A stretch of 43,334 nucleotides of DNA from an uncultured Acidimicrobiales bacterium (GTDB lineage: Bacteria; Actinomycetota; Acidimicrobiia; Acidimicrobiales; SHLQ01). Under the pieces are notes generated by a model. The model ran no database searches and was not told the DNA's origin. It was given only the letters and a program-made list of their open reading frames with translations. The stretch spans positions 1-43,334 of the forward strand of contig CALHTB010000084.1 of assembly GCA_938038785.1 (NCBI GenBank), in the 5' to 3' direction. A program made the translations under genes and the position numbers. Positions 24,212-31,295 of this stretch are shown piece after piece (positions within the stretch are counted from its first letter, which is position 1; each line of letters begins with the position of its first letter).

Positions 24212-24223
24212 GATTAAAAACAA
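24195..24223 (-). promoter_or_regulatory. Promoter of the yceI-like gene
   Basis: On the minus strand: -35 TTGTTT (24218-24223), a 17-bp spacer, -10 TAGTCT (24195-24200). The start of transcription would be about 27 nt before the ATG. The operator palindrome covers the -10 box. Confidence 0.6.
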
Positions 24224-24263
24224 TACCATCGGTCTAGAAATACTTCTGGTCTATGAAATGAGG

Positions 24264-24269
24264 TAAGCT
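24264..24269 (+). promoter_or_regulatory. -10 box of the tetR gene
   Basis: TAAGCT lies 6 nt before ATG 24276; AGGAGC between them could also act as a short-spaced ribosome site. Confidence 0.4.
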
Positions 24270-24275
24270 AGGAGC

Positions 24276-24848
24276 ATGCCTCGGGGAAGAACACGCGACG
24301 AAGACGCCCGCGATCGAGTGCTCGATGCTGCGTTTGAGCTGGTAGGAAACGGTTCTCCCGGCGGGGTGAGCATCAACGACATCGCTGCTGCGGCGGACGT
24401 CGCAAAGCAGACCATCTACCGTTGGTGGCCATCGCGGACTGCGGTCATATTGGATTCGCTTGTCGTCGGAACGATGAAGGCGACGCCCTTTCGCGAGTCT
24501 GACGACATACGCGCCGACTTCGAAGCGCACCTACGGACGGTCATCCGTCTTTTCAACTCGCCCACCGGCAAGATCGTTCGCGAGATGCTCGCTGAAGCCC
24601 AGACCGACGAGGCGATCGCCGATGAGTTCCGGGAACGCTTCTGGCAACCCCGTCGTGATCTATCGCAGGCCCGCTTAGAGCGCGGAATCGAACTCGGTCA
24701 GATCCGGGATGATCTCGACCATGAAATCGTCCTCGATGCCATCTACGGACCGCTGTGGACGCGCCTCGTAGTCGGACACTTACCGCTCAGCTCAGTTCAC
24801 GCCAGCAAGATCACCGCGGCTATCTGGCCGGGCATCGCCGGTACCTGA
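24276..24848 (+). CDS. TetR family transcriptional regulator
   Basis: 190 residues. The N-terminal helix-turn-helix is typical: RDRVLDAAFELVGNGSPGGVS, then INDIAAAADVAKQTIYRWWPSRTAV (about 35-60). The C-terminal ligand domain includes 'IVREMLAEAQTDEAIADEFRERFW', as in the TetR_C_11-type group. It probably represses the divergent yceI-like/dehydrogenase pair and itself through the 24191-24211 palindrome. Its 3' end overlaps the convergent membrane protein gene by 57 bp. Confidence 0.9.
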   Translation: MPRGRTRDEDARDRVLDAAFELVGNGSPGGVSINDIAAAADVAKQTIYRWWPSRTAVILDSLVVGTMKATPFRESDDIRADFEAHLRTVIRLFNSPTGKIVREMLAEAQTDEAIADEFRERFWQPRRDLSQARLERGIELGQIRDDLDHEIVLDAIYGPLWTRLVVGHLPLSSVHASKITAAIWPGIAGT

Positions 24849-25529
24849 GACGTCGCCGCTACGACCGCCGACTGGGACCGCTGAGATCAGAATCGACTTT
24901 GGCTCTTGAGGCTGTGCACGTTCTGGACGTCGTGCTCGGCCGAGCAGGATCGCCCCGACAAAGGTGCTCGTGAGCGTGACCAAGTACAGCGGGTACGCCA
25001 GGAGAACGAGGTCGAGACTTCCCACTGAGACGAGGGCAAACAGCGACGCCACCAGGGACACGACCCACGTGCTCAGTGTCTCCGTTTCGTGCTGCAGGTA
25101 CGACTTCACAGCGGTGGGCATACCGCCAATCAGGCTGACTGAAATGCTGATCGCTAACGCGTACACGGCGTTGTCTTGCAACCACCACAGCACCAGCCCG
25201 AAGGCTGCGGCGGTGATGACCCAGAGGTCGGATCCCCGGAGGTAGGCGCCGCTTCCCCGCCGAATCGACAGGGCGAAGATGACGAGCGTGGCCGACATTT
25301 GTGCGACGGCAAACCCCAACGAGGCAAGCGCCCCCTCGTCGATCTGAGCGGCGACTGCGACCGAGCTAAGCACGCCCCAAACGAGCCACGAAGCTCGCTG
25401 GGGTGAGGTGCGGCCAGCTGCCGTGTCGAGAGCGTACGGAACGTATGCCAGCACGCTGAGCGCTGCCGCAACCACCCCCGCAACAGTCCTTGCGTCAGCA
25501 CTTTCCAGTACGCCGTGAATCCACGCCAT
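24792..25529 (-). CDS. PQ-loop-like membrane protein
   Basis: 245 residues with about seven membrane helices. Two internal PQ-loop-like repeats can be seen: LSVLAYVPYALDTAAGRTSPQRASWLVWGVL and, in the second half, IGGMPTAVKSYLQHETETLSTWVV. This layout resembles SWEET/PQ-loop transporters, so small-solute transport is possible but not shown. The last 45 residues are polar. The 57-bp overlap with tetR is long, yet the membrane part lies outside it. ATG 25529 (MAWIHGV) is chosen; GTG 25538 is an alternative. No convincing ribosome site was seen. Confidence 0.6.
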   Translation of the reverse strand: MAWIHGVLESADARTVAGVVAAALSVLAYVPYALDTAAGRTSPQRASWLVWGVLSSVAVAAQIDEGALASLGFAVAQMSATLVIFALSIRRGSGAYLRGSDLWVITAAAFGLVLWWLQDNAVYALAISISVSLIGGMPTAVKSYLQHETETLSTWVVSLVASLFALVSVGSLDLVLLAYPLYLVTLTSTFVGAILLGRARRPERAQPQEPKSILISAVPVGGRSGDVSGTGDARPDSRGDLAGVN

Positions 25530-25639
25530 TTCGACCACTCATCCCGTCCGTTTGGTCTTTCAGTACGGGTTGTCGTCTACCGGCTTGGATAGCTGTCGAT
25601 TTATGTGAAGAAATTTGGAAACGTGAGGCGGCCTAAGCG
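25530..25639. other. Intergenic region, no feature recognised
   Basis: This 110-bp gap lies upstream of the PQ-loop-like gene and just past the EamA stop. I see no clear hairpin, promoter or small frame, only a slightly AT-richer stretch near 25595-25620 that may hold the promoter. Confidence 0.3.
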
Positions 25640-26560
25640 TTATGCCCGCCGACGGCGGCTGGCGAGAAAGGCTCCCGCAATCGTGAGCACCGCTCCGATG
25701 ATGGCGAGGAAACGAACCTCGTCGCCGCGGATTGACACTCCGAGCACGAGCGACACGACTGGGATGAGGTACGTGATGAACGACGCTCGGATCGCCCCGA
25801 CCCGGCCGACGAGGGTCGACATGATCCAGTAAGCCGCCCCCGTGCCGACGGCGCCGAGAAAGACAACGGCAAGAATTGGCACCGCCGACCATTCGTTGTC
25901 ACCCAAGTTTCGAAGACCCAGTGGCAGCACCCACAGGGTTGCCAAGGTGAGCACCGAGCTCATCGTGACGATGGCCCCGTACTTGGCTTGGATGGGTGCG
26001 GCGATGTTCAGCGCGAACCCGTAGCAAACGGTGGCGGCCAGAACCATAAGCACGCCCCGAACTTCGGTTGCGTTGCCGCCGCCTGTCGAGCCGAGGCTGA
26101 TGAGCACGATCCCGAGGAACCCGATGGCGATGCCCGCAAGCTGGATCCCTTTGGGCGCAACCTTCACCAGCAGCGCCGAAACAACTCCGGCGAACACCGG
26201 GGTTGCGCCGTTCAACAACCCGGTCACGGCCGAGTTGATGTGTTCTTGTGCGAGCGGGAACAACGTGAACGGCACTCCAACCCATAGGACCGACAACAAC
26301 ACAATGGTTTTGCGATCTTGAGGCTCGATCTTCGGAAGGCCAGTTGAGATGGCCCGAAGCACAAGCAACGTGACCGCACCCAAGCCCACGCGGCCAAGCG
26401 TGACCATGCCCGGGGTCAGCCCTTCGAGTGCCTCGGCAATGAGCAAGAACGACGATCCCCAAATCAACGAGACCCCGACGAACAACCCCCAATCGAGCGA
26501 GCTGAAGTCGCCCTCGTTTTGTGCGGTTGCCCGAGCGATGGTCGGGGTCGTCTTTGCCAT
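25640..26560 (-). CDS. EamA (DMT superfamily) transporter
   Basis: 306 residues, ten predicted helices in two EamA repeats: WGLFVGVSLIWGSSFLLIAEAL and later 'MVLAATVCYGFALNIAAPIQ'. Family features include the RVGLGAVTL segment after helix 2, P-V-F-A-G-V-V-S-A in repeat one, and the last-helix IGAVLTIAGAFLASRRR with a positive C-terminus facing the cytoplasm. These permeases export amino acids or other metabolites; substrate unknown. ATG 26560 is selected over an 11-codon extension because GAGACT lies 6 nt before it and homologues start near here. Confidence 0.85.
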   Translation of the reverse strand: MAKTTPTIARATAQNEGDFSSLDWGLFVGVSLIWGSSFLLIAEALEGLTPGMVTLGRVGLGAVTLLVLRAISTGLPKIEPQDRKTIVLLSVLWVGVPFTLFPLAQEHINSAVTGLLNGATPVFAGVVSALLVKVAPKGIQLAGIAIGFLGIVLISLGSTGGGNATEVRGVLMVLAATVCYGFALNIAAPIQAKYGAIVTMSSVLTLATLWVLPLGLRNLGDNEWSAVPILAVVFLGAVGTGAAYWIMSTLVGRVGAIRASFITYLIPVVSLVLGVSIRGDEVRFLAIIGAVLTIAGAFLASRRRRA

Positions 26561-26645
26561 GCGGTCAGTCTCGCTGGTGCCGCGCACAAACACGAGCGGA
26601 AATCAGACACACAGCTCGCGACGTCCAAACGCTACAGATCTAGTT

Positions 26646-26651
26646 CAAACT
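26646..26651 (+). promoter_or_regulatory. -10-like box of the DUF218 gene
   Basis: CAAACT lies 6 nt before GTG 26658. The context CT-GGT(C/G)GG-GTG is nearly the same as at 16900-16910, supporting a shared leaderless layout. Confidence 0.35.
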
Positions 26652-26657
26652 GGTGGG

Positions 26658-27341
26658 GTGAAACTCCCGCTCGTAAACCGGGTGCAGCGACCCGACTGGA
26701 AACGGCTGTTCGTCATTGGCGCACTCGCGGTCGTCGCAGCGATTCTGGGAGCGTGGGTTGCGGTGGCGTTTCTCGCACGTGGCCAGGTTGTCGAGGTGGC
26801 TGAAGCTCCCGCAGCCGACGTCGTCATCGTTCCCGGTGCACGTGTGGGATCAACCGGAAACCCATCGCTTGCATTACGGCAACGGCTCGACGCTGCGGCC
26901 GCACTGTTCAACGACGGCAGGGTCGAACACATCCTGGTTTCGGGCGACAATCGAACCTCGAACTACAACGAGCCGGCTGCGATGCAGCGATACCTTCGCG
27001 GGTTGGGGCTCCCCGAGGAAGCCATCACGCTCGACTACGCAGGATTCGATACGTGGGACACCTGTCTTCGTGCCTCCGAACAGTTCGGCGTCACAGACGC
27101 AGTTGTAGTGACCCAGCCGCGGTTTGCCCAACGCACCACAGCACTTTGTCAGCGAGCCGGTATCGACGTGACCGCCGCAACGACCGATGACTACGTTCGC
27201 CGGACGTCGACCCGACTTAAGGCCGACGTTCGAGAGCGGCTCGCCGTCGTTAAGGCATTCGCCGACCTTGCACTGACCCCCGAAGCTCACCACGGTGGCC
27301 CCTTTGTCGGCCTCATTGGATCCGACGACGAAAACCTCTAA
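26658..27341 (+). CDS. SanA/YdcF-like DUF218 membrane protein
   Basis: 227 residues. One N-terminal membrane helix (about 14-36: KRLFVIGALAVVAAILGAWV) followed by a DUF218 domain: ADVVIVPGARVGSTGNPSLAL, RQRLDAAAALFNDGRVEHILVSGDNR, YNEPAAMQRYL, and 'DYAGFDTWDTCLRA' then VVTQPRFAQRTTALCQRAG. Members such as SanA and YdcF act at the cell envelope; SanA affects vancomycin resistance in E. coli, but the biochemical role is unsettled. The domain should face outward. The GTG start is set by the membrane helix position and the -10 box. Confidence 0.85.
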   Translation: MKLPLVNRVQRPDWKRLFVIGALAVVAAILGAWVAVAFLARGQVVEVAEAPAADVVIVPGARVGSTGNPSLALRQRLDAAAALFNDGRVEHILVSGDNRTSNYNEPAAMQRYLRGLGLPEEAITLDYAGFDTWDTCLRASEQFGVTDAVVVTQPRFAQRTTALCQRAGIDVTAATTDDYVRRTSTRLKADVRERLAVVKAFADLALTPEAHHGGPFVGLIGSDDENL

Positions 27342-27347
27342 GTCTGC

Positions 27348-27353
27348 TAGACC
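27348..27353 (+). promoter_or_regulatory. -10 box of the esterase gene
   Basis: TAGACC lies 6 nt before ATG 27360, in the 18-bp gap after the DUF218 gene. Confidence 0.35.
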
Positions 27354-27359
27354 GTCGGG

Positions 27360-28286
27360 ATGGCACTACACCCGCAAGCCGAAACCCTCATCAACCTCGC
27401 AGCGAAGGCGAAGCTCCCTGCCCTCGAAACGCTGAGCGTCGATGACGCTCGGGCGCTCTACAACGTGCGGACCGCCGACCTCGATGCCGAGCCCAAGGTC
27501 GGCGAGGTCATGGATCGAACGATTCCTGGCCCGGGCGGCGATTTGCCCATTCGCATCTACCGGCCAGTCGATGCTGGCGACGCCACACCGTGCCTTATGT
27601 TCTTCCACGGCGGCGGCTGGGTGATCGGCACGGTCGAGACGCACGACCTTGCCTGCCGAGCCCTTACCGAAGCAACGAACGCCACGGTTGTTTCGGTCGA
27701 ATATCGACTTGCCCCCGAGCATCGGTTTCCCGCCGCACCCGACGACTGCACCGCAGCCACGAGGTGGGTAGCCGAGAACGGAGCGGAGATCGGTGTCGAT
27801 GGAAGCCGCCTCGCCCTGTGCGGCGACAGCGCTGGCGGCAACCTGTCAGCCGTCGTCGCGCAGGACTGTGTCGACGGCGGCCCGCACATCAGCGCCCAAG
27901 CCCTCGTATATCCGGCAACCGATTTCTCCGACCCGACCCGTCCGTCACTGACCGAGAACGGCGAGGGGTATCTGCTAACTGCCGCCGCTATGAAGTGGTT
28001 CGCCGACCACTACGTCCCTGACGAGGTGCCGCGCACCGATGTCCGGCTATCACCAATTCTTGGCTCGCTCGAGGGCCTACCGCCAGCGCTGGTCATCACT
28101 GCCGAATACGACCCGCTCGTCGACGAGGGCCTGGCGTATGCCGAAGTGCTCGAAGCTGCGGGCGTCGAGGTCGACTACATCCGCTACGACGGCCAGGTGC
28201 ACACGTTCTTCACCCAGGTCGGGTTCATGGACGCCAGCCTCGACTCGATCAACCGCATTGCCGAATTCCTAGAGAGACGTTGGTAG
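27360..28286 (+). CDS. Alpha/beta hydrolase fold-3 (HSL family) esterase
   Basis: 308 residues, the usual length. Hormone-sensitive-lipase family motifs: oxyanion HGGG at 83-86, nucleophile S157 in GDSAGG, acid D251 in EYDPLVDEG, and H281 in YDGQVHTFF. All catalytic residues are in place, so an active short-chain ester hydrolase is expected; substrate unknown and no signal peptide, so cytoplasmic. It follows the DUF218 gene by 18 bp but has its own -10-like box. Confidence 0.92.
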   Translation: MALHPQAETLINLAAKAKLPALETLSVDDARALYNVRTADLDAEPKVGEVMDRTIPGPGGDLPIRIYRPVDAGDATPCLMFFHGGGWVIGTVETHDLACRALTEATNATVVSVEYRLAPEHRFPAAPDDCTAATRWVAENGAEIGVDGSRLALCGDSAGGNLSAVVAQDCVDGGPHISAQALVYPATDFSDPTRPSLTENGEGYLLTAAAMKWFADHYVPDEVPRTDVRLSPILGSLEGLPPALVITAEYDPLVDEGLAYAEVLEAAGVEVDYIRYDGQVHTFFTQVGFMDASLDSINRIAEFLERRW

Positions 28287-28462
28287 GCCACACCCTGTTG
28301 ACCAGCTAGGTCATGCCCAAAGCTGACCGTGCCGCCCTCATGATCCGTCTCGGACTCAACCCGGCTGTTCGGGTCATAAGAGAACGTTGTGTCGTGTTGT
28401 GGTTGGTCTTTCCGATGGAGCCGTCGAGGATATGGCTAGCCAAACCAAGAACGGCTTCGCTG
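28287..28462. other. Convergent intergenic region with a possible terminator
   Basis: This 176-bp gap lies between the esterase and CapA-like stops. ACCCG (28359-28363) and CGGGT (28370-28374) form a short hairpin without a T run. A frame beginning MPKADRAALMIRLGLNPAVR starts at 28313 but runs antisense into the CapA-like gene and has no ribosome site, so I do not call it. Confidence 0.35.
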
Positions 28463-29758
28463 CTACTCGACTTCGAAGATCTCGCTGATCGATCCGATGG
28501 CGCCGATGGGTCCGGCTTCGCCGACGTCGGTGTTGCCCAGTCGGTAGACCACTTCTGAGGTGCGCTCTTTTGATGCTTCGAGTTCGGCCTGACCGAGGGT
28601 GCCCATGTCCTCGCCGGCGAGAGCGTCGGCAACCGGCACGATTGTGAAGTCGCTGCGGTCGACACGGGTTGGAACATAGGTCAGCGACGTGTCGAAACCG
28701 CCGCCCCGGCGCTCGTGCACGTATACCAGCATGATCATGCCGTCCTGGCTGCCATCCACGCAGCAGTTGGCTGACTGGTTCGACAGGAAGTTGCCCAACC
28801 CGTAGACGACCGGCACGCCATCGACGACAGCCACCGGCTGAACCACGTGCGCGTGGTGGCCGATGACCAGGTCGATGTCGAGCTCGGCGAACTGTGTGGC
28901 CATGTCGAGTTGGAACTCGCTGGGGTTGTAGTTGTACTCGGTGCCCCAGTGCGCCGACAGCACAACGTAGTCGGCTCCGGCCGCTCGGGCAGCTGCTGCT
29001 TCGGCGGCAATCTCGTCGAGGTTGATTTCGTTGGTCAGCCACGGAGCGTCAGCAGGTTCGGTGAAACCGTTGAACCCATAGCTGTAGCTCAACGACGCAA
29101 TCGAGATTCCGTTGGCCTCGTAGATGGTTGGTTCGTCGAACTCTTCTTGCGACCTCGCTGCGCCCGAGTGGGCCAAGCCTGCGTCTTCCATGATGGCAAG
29201 CGATTCGCCCACGCCTTCGGGGCGCCGGTCGAGGGTGTGGTTCGAGGCAAAGGTGCAGCCGTCGTAACCGGCTGACACGAGGCCGTCGGCCATTTCGTGG
29301 GGGACGCTAAAGGTCGGAAAGCCACGCAGGTCGTCATTGTTCGGCGAGAGCGGAGTCTCAAGGTGACAGATCGCCACGTCGGCGCCCGCCAGGTACGGCT
29401 CGACGAACCGGAACATCGGGGCGAAGTCGTAGTCCGCACCTTCAGGGGCACCTTCCCGGCTGGCATTGGCTCGGGCCTGGCGCACCACACCGCTGTGGGC
29501 CAACGTGTCGCCGGTGAACGCCATAGTCGCCACCCGAAGCGGAATCGTGGTGGTGGTCGTAGTTGTAGTCGTCGTAGTGGTTGTTGTCGTCGTTGTTGTG
29601 GGAGCGACGGTTTCAGGAGCCGTCGACTCGGCGGCAGCTTGTACCTCGACCACATCGTTGGCCTGGGTCAGAAAGCTGGCGCCAAGAATCGCGAGCAGCG
29701 CGACGACCACCGCCCCACCAAGCACTCCCAAGATGCGTCGCTGCCACGCCGAGCTCAT
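28463..29758 (-). CDS. CapA-like (PGA_cap) metallophosphatase-fold protein
   Basis: 431 residues. One N-terminal membrane helix (about 9-30), an 18-Thr run at 54-71 forming a stalk, then a CapA-type domain: ATMAFTGDTLAHSG, DVAICHLETPLSP, FASNHTLDRRPEGVGESL, and GHHAHVVQPVAVVDGVPVVYGLGNFL. These match the metal-site motifs (GD, E, NH, GHH) of poly-gamma-glutamate CapA family proteins. It is anchored with its domain outside. Divergent from the GT2/GH26 genes with a very short gap, suggesting a role in capsule or exopolysaccharide handling. The ATG has TAACCT 6 nt upstream. Confidence 0.85.
   Translation of the reverse strand: MSSAWQRRILGVLGGAVVVALLAILGASFLTQANDVVEVQAAAESTAPETVAPTTTTTTTTTTTTTTTTTTIPLRVATMAFTGDTLAHSGVVRQARANASREGAPEGADYDFAPMFRFVEPYLAGADVAICHLETPLSPNNDDLRGFPTFSVPHEMADGLVSAGYDGCTFASNHTLDRRPEGVGESLAIMEDAGLAHSGAARSQEEFDEPTIYEANGISIASLSYSYGFNGFTEPADAPWLTNEINLDEIAAEAAAARAAGADYVVLSAHWGTEYNYNPSEFQLDMATQFAELDIDLVIGHHAHVVQPVAVVDGVPVVYGLGNFLSNQSANCCVDGSQDGMIMLVYVHERRGGGFDTSLTYVPTRVDRSDFTIVPVADALAGEDMGTLGQAELEASKERTSEVVYRLGNTDVGEAGPIGAIGSISEIFEVE
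29546..29599 (-). repeat. Threonine-codon microsatellite
   Basis: Eighteen consecutive ACN codons encode the poly-Thr stalk of the CapA-like protein. All four Thr codons are mixed, so selection acts on the protein and pure slippage is now limited. Confidence 0.7.
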
Positions 29759-29764
29759 GGCGCA

Positions 29765-29770
29765 AGGTTA
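29765..29770 (-). promoter_or_regulatory. -10 box of the CapA-like gene
   Basis: On the minus strand TAACCT lies 6 nt before ATG 29758. The divergent GT2 promoter must lie in the same short stretch or inside the leader region. Confidence 0.45.
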
Positions 29771-29836
29771 GTGGCCCACATGTCGACTGTTGGCCCAGAA
29801 CCGGGCACAGCAAAGAAAGGCATAAAGGTTTTCGCG

Positions 29837-31273
29837 ATGTGGCCCGAAGTAGGTGTTCAGGCCTACCCGACTGGGCCGCTCGACTTACGGCGACTAGTTC
29901 GAGCGGCTCAGCGCAGGCCCTCCCGCCGCTCTCTCCTGGACGACCTTCCCATGTTTGTGTTTTTGCTGCAGCTTCGTGATCTGCTGGTTCACCATCGCGT
30001 CCATCTCTTCCTGCTCTACATGGCCTTGGTGTGGTCGGTGTGGGGGTGGAAGGCATGGCTCTCCCGTCGCTACACCCCCTTCACGGGCGAGTGCAACGAA
30101 ACCACCGCGGTGTTGATTCCGGTGGTCGACGAACCGCACGAACTGTTCCGCGAGGTCCTTCGTCGCATCACCCGCCAGGGCCCCGACGAGATCCACGTGG
30201 TGATCAACGGCCCACGCAACCTTCCACTCGAAGCCATCTGCGCTGAGTTCCCTGGTGTCGCCACCACGTGGACCGAGATACCCGGCAAGCGCAACGCACT
30301 TCGTATCGGCGTCGAGGAGACAACGTCGGACATCTGTGTGCTGGTCGATTCAGACACCATCTGGACCTCGGACACATTGGACGAGCTCGTGCGCCCCTTC
30401 GCCGACCCCGAGATCGGCGGCGTCACCACCAAGCAACGCATCCTCGCCCCCGAGCGCCACATTCTCAGCCGGTGGGCCGACTGGATGGAGTCTCTGCGAA
30501 ACGAATATGCCATGCCCGCCATGTCGGTTCTGGGCACGGTGGGCTGTCTGCCTGGCCGCACGATTGCGTTCCGTCGCAAGGTGCTCGTCGATTCGATGGA
30601 CCACTTCCTGAACGCCCGGTTTCTCGGCATCTTTCTCGAAGTCAGCGACGATCGAACCCTCACCAACGAGTGCCTCAGGCATGGCTACAAGGCTGTCTAC
30701 CAATCGAGCAGTTTGGTGTACACCGACGCCCCGCTCGAGTGGAAGAAGATGGCCAAGCAACAGCTCCGTTGGGCCCGCGGCTCGCAGTACAACACACTGC
30801 GCATGTTCCCCTGGATGTTGAAGAACGCGAAGCCACTGGCCTTCTTCTATCTCGCCGACATCTTGTTGCCGTTCTTGCTGCTCGGGGCCTACCTCGGGTG
30901 GTTTGTGCGCCAGTTCATCATCACTGACATCGACCTGTTCGAGCCGTTCGTGTCGACCTTCGGCCGGTTCGGCGGCGGAGCTCTGGTGGCGCTGTTTGCG
31001 ATCCTCGCGTCCACTGCGAGCTCAGCGCTTCGACAATCTCGACACCTGCGTCAGAACCCGAGCGACCTGTGGCGAATCCCGACGTTCCTCGTCATCTCGA
31101 CGCTGATGCTGATGCCGATTCGCATGCTCGGCTTCACCCGCATGGCGCACAACTCGGGGTGGGGAACCCGCGATGGCGGCTTTGCCGGCGAGTCGTCGCG
31201 CAACCCCCAAGCGTTCATCCCTTACTTCCTGGCGCTGACGATGGTCGTCGGCATGTCCCTCTACCAGCCCTAA
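29837..31273 (+). CDS. Processive family 2 glycosyltransferase (hyaluronan/cellulose synthase type)
   Basis: 478 residues from ATG 29837. A membrane helix near 55-76, then a GT2 domain: AVLIPVVDEP, metal-binding DSDT (171-174), acceptor motif SDDR (270-273, like GDDR of hyaluronan synthases) and QQLRW (308-312, the Q-x-x-R-W signature of processive synthases). Three or four further helices follow (about 330-470), forming the export channel. It should polymerise a sugar from a UDP- or GDP-donor and push it through the membrane; which sugar is unclear. ATG 29780 would add 19 residues; ATG 29837 has AAAGG 8 nt upstream. The GH26 gene follows after 22 bp. Confidence 0.85.
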   Translation: MWPEVGVQAYPTGPLDLRRLVRAAQRRPSRRSLLDDLPMFVFLLQLRDLLVHHRVHLFLLYMALVWSVWGWKAWLSRRYTPFTGECNETTAVLIPVVDEPHELFREVLRRITRQGPDEIHVVINGPRNLPLEAICAEFPGVATTWTEIPGKRNALRIGVEETTSDICVLVDSDTIWTSDTLDELVRPFADPEIGGVTTKQRILAPERHILSRWADWMESLRNEYAMPAMSVLGTVGCLPGRTIAFRRKVLVDSMDHFLNARFLGIFLEVSDDRTLTNECLRHGYKAVYQSSSLVYTDAPLEWKKMAKQQLRWARGSQYNTLRMFPWMLKNAKPLAFFYLADILLPFLLLGAYLGWFVRQFIITDIDLFEPFVSTFGRFGGGALVALFAILASTASSALRQSRHLRQNPSDLWRIPTFLVISTLMLMPIRMLGFTRMAHNSGWGTRDGGFAGESSRNPQAFIPYFLALTMVVGMSLYQP

Positions 31274-31295
31274 TCGAAAGGCTTACCCAACTTTC

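Noticed and set aside
28313-28558. 81-codon plus-strand frame starting MPKADRAALMIRLG
   Set aside because: The first 30 residues look protein-like, but there is no ribosome site or -10 box at the right distance and the rest is antisense to the CapA-like gene. A remnant of an older gene cannot be excluded.
29780-29836. Longer N-terminus for the GT2 synthase from ATG 29780
   Set aside because: Not excluded, but the added 19 residues have weak third-position bias and no well-spaced ribosome site, whereas ATG 29837 has AAAGG 8 nt upstream.
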